The translations under genes were made by a program, and so were the position numbers. DNA of 64,000 nt. It comes from Methylorubrum rhodinum. GTDB taxonomy: Bacteria; Pseudomonadota; Alphaproteobacteria; Rhizobiales; Beijerinckiaceae. The stretch covers positions 248,001 to 312,000 of the forward strand of contig NZ_JACHOP010000003.1 in NCBI RefSeq assembly GCF_014199935.1, read 5' to 3'. The notes below the pieces were generated by a model. It ran no database searches. It worked only from the letters and a program-made list of their open reading frames with translations, and had not been told where the DNA came from. This document shows, in pieces, positions 8,664-15,311 of this stretch (position 1 is its first letter; the number at the start of each line of letters is the position of its first letter).

Positions 8664-10310
8664 ATGACGGATTGGCGGAGCGAGCGGGCGGCGCGGGATG
8701 CGCGCGTCGAGGCGGGCCGGGCCTTCGCCGAGGGCAAGGTGGTGGCGGCGCACGCCGTCACCGATCTGCTGGAGGCGGTTCTGCGCCCCGGCGACCGGGT
8801 CTGCCTGGAGGGCGACAACCAGAAGCAGGCCGATTGCCTCGCCCGCGGGCTGGCGGCCTGCGATCCGTCACGGATTCACGACCTGCACATGGTCCAGTCG
8901 GGCATCGTGCTGCCCGAGCATCTCGACGTGTTCGAGACCGGCGTGGCCAAGCGCCTCGACTACTCGTATTCAGGCCCGCAGGGGGCGCGCATCGCCAAGA
9001 TGCTCTACGGCGGCAAGATCGCGCTCGGCGCGGTGCACACCTATCTCGAATTGTTCGCGCGCTACTTCGTCGACCTGACGCCGAACGTCGCGCTGATCGC
9101 GGGCGTCTCGGCCGACCGCGGCGGCAACCTGTACACGGGGCCCAACACCGAGGACACGCCGACGGTCGTCGAGGCGACCCACTTCAAGAACGGGCTCGTC
9201 ATCGCCCAGGTCAACGAGATCGTCGACCGCGTGCCCCGCGTCGACATCCCCGGCGACCGCATCGACTTCGTGGTGGAGGCCGACCGGCCGTTCTACGTCG
9301 AGCCGCTGTTCACCCGCGATCCGGCGGCGATGACCGAGACGCAGATCCTCATCGCCATGATGGCGATCAAGGGAATCTACGCCGAGTACGGCGTGAAGCG
9401 CCTCAACCACGGCATCGGCTTCGGCACCGCGGCGATCGAGCTGCTGCTGCCGACCTACGGCGAGCGGCTGGGCCTGAAGGGCACGATTGCGACCCACTGG
9501 GCGCTCAACCCGCATCCGACCCTGATCCCGGCGATCGAGTCGGGCTGGGTGAAACAGGTCCACTGCTTCGGCTCGGAAGTCGGCATGGACCGCTACATCC
9601 GCGAGCGGCCGGACGTCTTTTTCACAGGGAGCGACGGGAGCCTCCGCTCGAACCGCGCCTTCTGCCAGACGGCCGGGCTCTACGCCTGCGACATGTTCAT
9701 CGGCGCGACCCTGCAGATCGACCTGATGGGCCATTCCTCCACCGTCACGCAGTCGCGGGTGGCGGGGTTCGGCGGCGCGCCGAACATGGGCTCGGACCCG
9801 CACGGCCGCCGCCACCCCTCCGACACGTGGATGAAGGCCGGGCGCGAGGCGCAAACGTCGGGCGATCCCGCCCTGATGCGCGGGCGAAAACTCGTGGTGC
9901 AACTCGTCGAGACCTTCGGGGACGGGCTGGTGCCGACCTTCGTCGAGCGGCTCGACGCGATGGAACTCGCCAGAAAAACCGGGCTCGAACTGGCCCCCGT
10001 CATGATCTACGCCGACGACGTGACCCACATCGTCACGGAAGAGGGCATCGCCAACCTGCTGCTCTGCCGCGACGCCGACGAGCGCGAGCAGGCGATCCGC
10101 GGGGTGGCCGGCTACACCCCGGTCGGCCGGGGCCGCGACCGCGCCAAGGTCGAGGACTTGCGGGCCCGCGGCGTGATCCGCCGGCCGGAAGACCTCGGCA
10201 TCTCGGCGCTGGACGCCGACCGCTCCCTTCTCGCCGCGCGCTCGATCAAGGACCTGGTCCACTGGTCGGGCGGTCTCTACGAGCCGCCCGCGAAGTTCCG
10301 GAACTGGTGA
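8664..10310 (+). CDS. mdcA: Malonate decarboxylase subunit alpha (acetyl-S-ACP:malonate ACP transferase)
   Basis: A 548-residue protein matching MdcA along its length, including VCLEGDNQKQADCLARGL near the start, VDLTPNVALIAGVSADRGGNLYTGPNTEDTP, and MGHSSTVTQSRVAGFGGAPNMG. It exchanges acetyl for malonyl on the carrier protein in the cytoplasm. The ATG at 8664 follows CAGGTGGCGCGG; an in-frame GTG at 8655 is less likely. First gene of mdcACDEGBH. The next gene is separated by 179 nt that hold a long palindromic repeat. Confidence 0.95.
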   Translation: MTDWRSERAARDARVEAGRAFAEGKVVAAHAVTDLLEAVLRPGDRVCLEGDNQKQADCLARGLAACDPSRIHDLHMVQSGIVLPEHLDVFETGVAKRLDYSYSGPQGARIAKMLYGGKIALGAVHTYLELFARYFVDLTPNVALIAGVSADRGGNLYTGPNTEDTPTVVEATHFKNGLVIAQVNEIVDRVPRVDIPGDRIDFVVEADRPFYVEPLFTRDPAAMTETQILIAMMAIKGIYAEYGVKRLNHGIGFGTAAIELLLPTYGERLGLKGTIATHWALNPHPTLIPAIESGWVKQVHCFGSEVGMDRYIRERPDVFFTGSDGSLRSNRAFCQTAGLYACDMFIGATLQIDLMGHSSTVTQSRVAGFGGAPNMGSDPHGRRHPSDTWMKAGREAQTSGDPALMRGRKLVVQLVETFGDGLVPTFVERLDAMELARKTGLELAPVMIYADDVTHIVTEEGIANLLLCRDADEREQAIRGVAGYTPVGRGRDRAKVEDLRARGVIRRPEDLGISALDADRSLLAARSIKDLVHWSGGLYEPPAKFRNW

Positions 10311-10341
10311 GCCCCCATGCCGCCCTTGCCCCCACCCTCCC

Positions 10342-10449
10342 CCTCATCCTGAGGTGCCGCGAAGCGGCCTCGAAGGAGGGCTCCAGGGATCGCGAGACTT
10401 CTGGAGCCCTCCTTCGAGGCTGAGCTGCGCTCAGCACCTCAGGATGAGG
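10342..10449. repeat. Long interrupted palindrome between mdcA and mdcC
   Basis: CCTCATCCTGAGGTGC at the left and GCACCTCAGGATGAGG at the right pair perfectly. An inner pair, CCTCGAAGGAGGGCTCCAG and CTGGAGCCCTCCTTCGAGG, also pairs perfectly around a GGATCGCGAGACTT loop. The whole 108-bp unit can form one long hairpin. It is a repetitive extragenic palindrome inserted inside the mdc operon; a related 24-bp copy sits in the IS remnant at 57994. It could reduce or stabilise the downstream mRNA. Confidence 0.85.
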
Positions 10450-10489
10450 TGATCTGTTTCGATAGAGCGACCTTCTCTCGGAGGCCCCG

Positions 10490-10798
10490 ATGGAATCCCT
10501 GACCTTCCGCCACACGACCCAAAACCCCCTCCCCGGCACGCGGCGCGAGGCGATCACCGGGGTCGTGGCCTCGGGCAACCTCGAAGTGCTGCTGGAGCGG
10601 GTGCTGGCGCCCGATGCCTGCGAGGTCGCGGTCGAGACCGCGATCAATGGCTACGGCGACGTCTGGGAGGCGGTGGTGGCGGATTTCGTCGCCCGCGCCC
10701 AGCCGGGGGGCCTGCGCATCAGCATCAACGACGGCGGCGCCCGCCCCGACACCGTGTCCCTGCGCCTGCTCCAGGGCGTGCGCCTGATGGAGGCCTGA
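10490..10798 (+). CDS. mdcC: Malonate decarboxylase acyl carrier protein (delta subunit)
   Basis: A 102-residue carrier protein. The segment REAITGVVASGNLEVLLE contains the Ser (residue 28) that would carry the 2'-(5''-triphosphoribosyl)-3'-dephospho-CoA arm, as in Klebsiella MdcC. ISINDGGARPDTVSLRLLQG is also family-typical. The malonyl group is held on this arm while decarboxylated. A GGAGG site precedes the ATG; the stop is 1 nt from the mdcD start. Confidence 0.93.
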   Translation: MESLTFRHTTQNPLPGTRREAITGVVASGNLEVLLERVLAPDACEVAVETAINGYGDVWEAVVADFVARAQPGGLRISINDGGARPDTVSLRLLQGVRLMEA

Positions 10799-10799
10799 G

Positions 10800-11714
10800 A
10801 TGGCAGCCGCCGACCCCCGCGCTCTAAGCTGGTACGAAGCTTCCGCCCGCCAGCGCTTGGCCGCCTTCCTCGACGCCGACAGCTTCGAAGAATTCCTCGG
10901 CCCCTCCGAGCGGGCGATGAGCCCGCACCTGCCGCTGTTCGAACTGCCGCGCGCCTTCGACGACGGCATCGTCGTCGGGCGCGGGCGCCTCGACGGCAAG
11001 CCGGTGCTGGTGGCCGCTCAGGAGGGCCGCTTCATGGGCGGGGCCTTCGGCGAGGTGCACGGCGCCAAGCTCGTCGGCCTGCTGCGCGCGGCGTTGGCGG
11101 CGAAGCCGGCGGCCGTGCTGATCCTGTTCGATACCGGCGGCGTGCGGCTGCAGGAGGCCAATGCCGGCGAGACCGCCATCGCCGAGGCGATGCGGGCCAT
11201 CAGTGAGGCGCGGGCCGCCGGCATCCCGGTGGTCGGCCTGATCGGCGGCCGGGCCGGGGCCTATGGCGGCGGCGGCCTCATCGCCGGCACCTGCGCCCGG
11301 CTCGCCGTCTCGGAGAGCGGGCGCATCTCGGTCTCGGGGCCGGAGGTGATCGAGACCAACAAGGGCGCCGAGGAGTTCGATTCCCGCGACCGGGCGCTGG
11401 TCTGGCGCACCATGGGCGGCAAGCACCGCCGCCTCACCGGCGGCGCCGACGCCTTTGTGCCCGACACCGTCGCGGATTTTCGCGAGGCCGCCCTCGACCT
11501 GATCGGCCGCGCCCCGGCCTTCGACCTCGCGACCCTGGAGGCCGAGCAGGTCCGGCTGGAGGCGCGGCTCGGTCGCTTCGGCGATTGTCGCGACGGCGCC
11601 GAGATCTGGGCGCGGCTCGGCGTCAACGACGCGCAAGCGGTGCCGGCCATGACCGACTCTGCCTTTCTCGAAACAGCGGCCGGCGTGCCGGAGGCCAGCC
11701 ACGATGCCCGCTAA
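10800..11714 (+). CDS. mdcD: Malonate decarboxylase subunit beta
   Basis: A 304-residue carboxyltransferase-fold protein beginning SWYEASARQRLAAFLDADSFEEFLGP. The oxyanion/crotonase-like core is IGGRAGAYGGGGLIAGTCARLAVSE. With MdcE it decarboxylates malonyl-S-ACP to acetyl-S-ACP and CO2. The start overlaps the mdcC stop region (TGAGATG), and the 3' end overlaps mdcE by 11 nt. Confidence 0.95.
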   Translation: MAAADPRALSWYEASARQRLAAFLDADSFEEFLGPSERAMSPHLPLFELPRAFDDGIVVGRGRLDGKPVLVAAQEGRFMGGAFGEVHGAKLVGLLRAALAAKPAAVLILFDTGGVRLQEANAGETAIAEAMRAISEARAAGIPVVGLIGGRAGAYGGGGLIAGTCARLAVSESGRISVSGPEVIETNKGAEEFDSRDRALVWRTMGGKHRRLTGGADAFVPDTVADFREAALDLIGRAPAFDLATLEAEQVRLEARLGRFGDCRDGAEIWARLGVNDAQAVPAMTDSAFLETAAGVPEASHDAR

Positions 11715-12432
11715 GATGCCTTTGGACCGTATCCTCGCCTCGCTGTTCCCCGCGGGCCATTCGGTGAGGGTGACCGACGGCCTGATCACCGGCGAGGGCC
11801 CGCTCGACGGCACCCGCCTCGTCGTCGTCGGCATCGACGGCGACACCGCGCTCGGCGTCGAGGGCGCGCTGGCGCTGTCCCGCGCGGTGCTCGACGCGGT
11901 GAAGACGGGCGACAAGGCGCCGATCCTCGTGGCGGTCGATTCCGACAGCCAGCGCATGAGCCGCCGCGACGAGCTGCTCGGGCTCTACGAATGCCTCGCG
12001 CATCTGGCCAAGTCGCTGCTGCTCGCCGACCGCCTCGGCCATCCGACGGTGGGGCTGATCTACGGCCACTCGGCCGCGGGCGCCTTCATCGCCACCGCGC
12101 TCGCGACCCGCGTGCTCGCCGCCCTGCCGGGGGCTTCCCCGAGCGTGATGGATCTGCCCTCGGTCGCCCGCGTCACCAAGCTGCCGCTGGACAAGCTGGA
12201 GGCCATGGCGGCCTCGACCCCGGTCTTCGCACCGGGCCTCGACAACATGGTGGCCACCGGCGCCGTCCACGCGGTGCTGGACCCGGAGCAGCCGCTCGAC
12301 GCGCAACTCTCCGCCCTCCTCGCCGACCTGCCCGCGGGTGACACCCGCGACCGCCTCGGCCGCGAACGCGGCGGGCGCCCGATGGCGCAGGCGATCGCCG
12401 AGCGGGTGGTGTCGCAGGCGCGCGGTGGCTGA
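11704..12432 (+). CDS. mdcE: Malonate decarboxylase subunit gamma
   Basis: A 242-residue partner of MdcD with the same fold family. Features are VVVGIDGDTALGVEGALALS, VDSDSQRMSRRDELLGL and a GHSAAGAFIATALA segment. The sequence ends RERGGRPMAQAIAERVVSQARGG as in other MdcE proteins. It overlaps mdcD at its start and the presumed mdcG GTG start (12425) at its end. Confidence 0.94.
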   Translation: MPAKMPLDRILASLFPAGHSVRVTDGLITGEGPLDGTRLVVVGIDGDTALGVEGALALSRAVLDAVKTGDKAPILVAVDSDSQRMSRRDELLGLYECLAHLAKSLLLADRLGHPTVGLIYGHSAAGAFIATALATRVLAALPGASPSVMDLPSVARVTKLPLDKLEAMAASTPVFAPGLDNMVATGAVHAVLDPEQPLDAQLSALLADLPAGDTRDRLGRERGGRPMAQAIAERVVSQARGG

Positions 12433-13444
12433 TTTTTTCGCCGCACGGCCCCCCGCCCGGCAGCCGGATGAAGCGCGGGCCTCTCCTCCCCCTTGCGGGG
12501 AGGAGGTGGGAGGTGGGGGTCGCGCAGAAGGAACCACCGGCGCCTTATCCTGCGCGACCCCCACCCCTACCCCTCCCCGCAAGGGGGAGGGGAATCCGCG
12601 TCTCCGTCGTCACGACCTCGTCCGGGTCGATCCCACCGCCTGGGCCGCCCTCCTCGCCGACCGGCCGGACCTCGCGGGCGTGCCGCCCCTCCCCGGCTGG
12701 GCCGCGTCCGGCTGGCCGCTGATCGTGCGCCGTCTCGCGCCGGGTGAGGATCGGGCGCGGGTGCCGCTCGGCCTGCCGCTGCCGCCCGCGCTCGGCAAGC
12801 GGCGCATCGGCTTCGGCTTGCCCCCCGCCGTCCTCACGCCCGGCCCGGCGCCGACCCTGGCCGAGGCCCGCGCCGCCGCGCCGCCCGCGTGGCATCCGAC
12901 CCTCGACGCGCTGATCGCCCTCGGTGCCCGCCACGGCCTCGTCCCGCGCCCGTTCGGCGGCCTGCTCTGGCAGGCGCTGACCGGCCTGCCCTACCTCACG
13001 GCCACGTCCGACCTCGACCTGCTCTGGCCGCTGGCCGGGCCGCTCCCCAAAACCTTCCTCGACGATCTCGCGGCCATCGCCGCGGCGGCGCCGATGCGCC
13101 TCGACGGCGAAATCGTCCTGCCGGATGGCGGCGGGGTGCAGTGGCGCGAGTGGCACGAGGCCGGGGACGGGGAGGTGCTGGTGAAGCACCGCGAGCGGCT
13201 GGAGATGCGGTCCGTGCCGCTCCTTGGTTCGCGGATTGCGACGAGGCGGAAGCAAGCGCAGGTCCCCTCCCCCTTGCGGGGAGGGGTTAGGGGTGGGGGT
13301 CGCGCAGAAGGCACCGCTCCGCTCGATCCTGAACCACCCCAACCGCCTCCCTCCTCCCCGCAAGGGGGAGGAGAGGCGCCCGGCTTGTCCTCGTTCGAGG
13401 CACTCGAAGCGGCAGGCCCGCGTGGCGAGGAGCTCTCACCATGA
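12425..13444 (+). CDS. mdcG: Phosphoribosyl-dephospho-CoA transferase MdcG with repeat-encoded N- and C-terminal extensions
   Basis: The core (about residues 58-280) begins RLRRHDLVRVDPTAW, the usual start of MdcG, and contains TSDLDLLWPL, the nucleotidyltransferase DxD motif that attaches the prosthetic group precursor to MdcC. The only coupled start is GTG at 12425, overlapping the mdcE stop. This puts about 55 extra residues, mostly from a palindromic repeat (12484-12592), before the core. A second copy (13264-13374) encodes the Pro/Gly-rich tail after the core. No start codon lies between the first repeat and the core in this frame, so the extension is probably translated. The exact start is uncertain. 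The stop overlaps mdcB (ATGA). Confidence 0.85.
   Translation: MADFFAARPPARQPDEARASPPPCGEEVGGGGRAEGTTGALSCATPTPTPPRKGEGNPRLRRHDLVRVDPTAWAALLADRPDLAGVPPLPGWAASGWPLIVRRLAPGEDRARVPLGLPLPPALGKRRIGFGLPPAVLTPGPAPTLAEARAAAPPAWHPTLDALIALGARHGLVPRPFGGLLWQALTGLPYLTATSDLDLLWPLAGPLPKTFLDDLAAIAAAAPMRLDGEIVLPDGGGVQWREWHEAGDGEVLVKHRERLEMRSVPLLGSRIATRRKQAQVPSPLRGGVRGGGRAEGTAPLDPEPPQPPPSSPQGGGEAPGLSSFEALEAAGPRGEELSP
12484..12592. repeat. Palindromic element, copy 1, within the 5' part of mdcG
   Basis: The ends are TCCTCCCCCTTGCGGGGAGG and CCTCCCCGCAAGGGGGAGG. The inner arms are GGTGGGGGTCGCGCAG and TGCGCGACCCCCACC. Copies with the same layout lie at 13264-13374 and 30867-31036. Each leaves the surrounding reading frame open. 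Confidence 0.85.
13264..13374. repeat. Palindromic element, copy 2, within the 3' part of mdcG
   Basis: Same arms as the 12484 copy (CCTCCCCCTTGCGGGGAGG at the left, CTCCCCGCAAGGGGGAGG at the right), with a more diverged centre. It encodes the Pro/Gly-rich C-terminus of MdcG and lies 66 bp before mdcB. Confidence 0.85.
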
Positions 13445-14295
13445 GCGCCCTCCCCGTTCTCTCCACCGCCGCACCCTGCGACGCCCCGGCCCTCGCCCGG
13501 CTCGCGGTCGAATGCCTGCGGCTCGAACTCGACACCTACCCCAAGCCCGGCCTCGTCAGCCGGATCGACAGCGGCAGCCACGACGACATGGACGCCGCGA
13601 CCTTCGAGGCCAGCGCGGCGGCGCTCGAACCCCACTTCGCCGAACTCGCGCAGGCCGGAGCGCAGGGCCTGCCCATGGACGCGCTCCGCCGCATCGGTCT
13701 CGACGCCGAGGCCGCGATGCGGGCGGCGACGGGGGGCGTGAACACCCATCGCGGCGCGATCTTCGGGCTCGGCCTGCTGGTCGCGGCGGCGGGCGCCCTC
13801 GCGGCGCCGGGGTGTCGCCTCGCCCCCGGTGCGCTCGGCTTCCATGTGCGGGCGCGCCATGCCCGCGCCATCCTCGGCGGGCCGGTGCTGCTGCACGCCC
13901 CCGGCGCCCAGGCGCGGCGGCGTTACGGCGTCGGCGGGGCACCGGCGGAGGCGTCCGCCGGCTTCCCGACGCTCTACCGGGTCGGCCTGCCGGCGCTGCA
14001 TCGCGGGCGCCGCGCGCGGGCCGGCGAGGAGGCCGCGCGGGTCGAGGCCTGCCTCGCCCTGATCGCGGCGCTCGACGACACCAACCTGCTCCATCGCGGC
14101 GGCGAGGCCGGCGCCCGCTTCGCCCGAGCCGAGGCCGCCGGGTTCGTCGCGGCCGGCGGGGTCGCGCAGGAGGACTGGCACGCCCGCGCCGAGGCGCTGC
14201 ACCGCGCCTTCGTCGCCTGCCGCCTCAGCCCCGGCGGGGCCGCCGACCTGCTGGCGATGACCGTGTTCGTGGACCGCCTGGAGCGGGCGCCGTGA
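13441..14295 (+). CDS. mdcB: Triphosphoribosyl-dephospho-CoA synthase MdcB
   Basis: A 284-residue CitG/MdcB-family enzyme that makes the prosthetic group precursor from ATP and dephospho-CoA. Motifs are LELDTYPKPGLVSRIDSGSHDDMD near residue 30 and GGVNTHRGAIFGLGLL near residue 100, both diagnostic of the family, plus DDTNLLHRGG. The ATG overlaps the mdcG stop and the TGA overlaps the mdcH GTG. Confidence 0.94.
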   Translation: MSALPVLSTAAPCDAPALARLAVECLRLELDTYPKPGLVSRIDSGSHDDMDAATFEASAAALEPHFAELAQAGAQGLPMDALRRIGLDAEAAMRAATGGVNTHRGAIFGLGLLVAAAGALAAPGCRLAPGALGFHVRARHARAILGGPVLLHAPGAQARRRYGVGGAPAEASAGFPTLYRVGLPALHRGRRARAGEEAARVEACLALIAALDDTNLLHRGGEAGARFARAEAAGFVAAGGVAQEDWHARAEALHRAFVACRLSPGGAADLLAMTVFVDRLERAP

Positions 14296-15212
14296 CGCTC
14301 GCCCTGCTGCTCTCCGGCCAGGGCGGCCAGCATCCAGGCATGTTCGCCCTCACGGCGGAGCGGGCGGAGGCGCAAGCCGTGTTCGCCGCGGCTCGTCCCC
14401 TCCTCGGCGAGGACCCGCGCGATCTCGCCGCGTCGGGCGGCGGGCGCCTGCACGAGAACCGCACCGGGCAGATCCTGTGCTGCACCGCGGCGCTTGCCGC
14501 CTGGGCCGTGATCGCGGCGGGCAGGCCCGGCCGCGCGGTGGTGGCCGGCTACAGCATCGGCGATCTCGCCGCCTGGGGCGTGGCCGGGCGGCTCAGCCCC
14601 GAGGCGGTGCTGCGGCTCGCAGGCCTGCGGGCCGAGGCGATGGATGCGGCCTCCGGCGAGGGTTTCGGGCTCGCCGGCATCCGCGGCCTGTCCCTCGACG
14701 CGCTCGGGACGAGAGCCGAGCGCCACGGCTGCGATCTCGCCATCCGCAACGCGCCCGACAGCGGCGTGGTCGGAGGGCCCCGCGCGGCCCTCGACGCGCT
14801 CTGCGCCGAGGCGCTGGCCGCGGGCGCCCGCCGCGCCGTGGTGCTGCCGGTCCACACGCCCTCGCACACGCCGCGCCTCGCGCCTGCCGCCGGGGCCTTC
14901 GCCGCAGCGCTCGCCCGCGAGAGCCTGCAGCGCCCGCCCCCCGGCGCCCCGCGCCTGCTGAGCGGACTCGACGGCGCGCCGGTCTTCGATGCGCGCCGGG
15001 GCCTGGACAAGCTCGCGCGCCAGATCGCCGAGCCGATCGACTGGGCCGCCTGCCTCGACGCGGCCCGCGAGTTCGGGGCGACCCGCGTGCTCGAACTCGG
15101 CCCTGGCCACGCCCTCGCCACCATGGCCCGCGAGGCGCTGCCGGACGCGCGCGTCCACGCGCTGGAGGATTTTCGCACGGTGGAGGGGATGTTGGGCTGG
15201 ATCGGCGGCTGA
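14292..15212 (+). CDS. mdcH: Malonyl-CoA:ACP transacylase of the malonate decarboxylase system
   Basis: A 306-residue FabD-like acyltransferase. It begins LALLLSGQGGQHPGMF (oxyanion loop) and has GYSIGDLAAWG in place of the usual GHSxGE nucleophile motif, a known variation in MdcH. VLPVHTPSHTPRLAPAA supplies the catalytic His. It loads malonyl from malonyl-CoA to prime the carrier protein. The start is GTG at 14292, overlapping the mdcB stop. Last gene of the operon; no MdcF or MdcLM transporter follows. Confidence 0.93.
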   Translation: MTLALLLSGQGGQHPGMFALTAERAEAQAVFAAARPLLGEDPRDLAASGGGRLHENRTGQILCCTAALAAWAVIAAGRPGRAVVAGYSIGDLAAWGVAGRLSPEAVLRLAGLRAEAMDAASGEGFGLAGIRGLSLDALGTRAERHGCDLAIRNAPDSGVVGGPRAALDALCAEALAAGARRAVVLPVHTPSHTPRLAPAAGAFAAALARESLQRPPPGAPRLLSGLDGAPVFDARRGLDKLARQIAEPIDWAACLDAAREFGATRVLELGPGHALATMAREALPDARVHALEDFRTVEGMLGWIGG

Positions 15213-15240
15213 GGCGGCGCTCAGGGTATCACCGAGGCAT

Positions 15241-15269
15241 CCCCTCGCCCCGCGGTGCGGGGAGAGGGG
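15241..15269. repeat. Palindrome between convergent mdcH and phytochrome genes
   Basis: CCCCTCGCCCCGC and GCGGGGAGAGGGG pair with one mismatch around GGT. It belongs to the same short-repeat family as 7751, 28624 and 28791. Its position between two stops allows a terminator role for both genes. Confidence 0.7.
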
Positions 15270-15311
15270 AACCCGGCGGGTCTCTGTCAGCCGACCGGAA
15301 ACCGCTCGACG

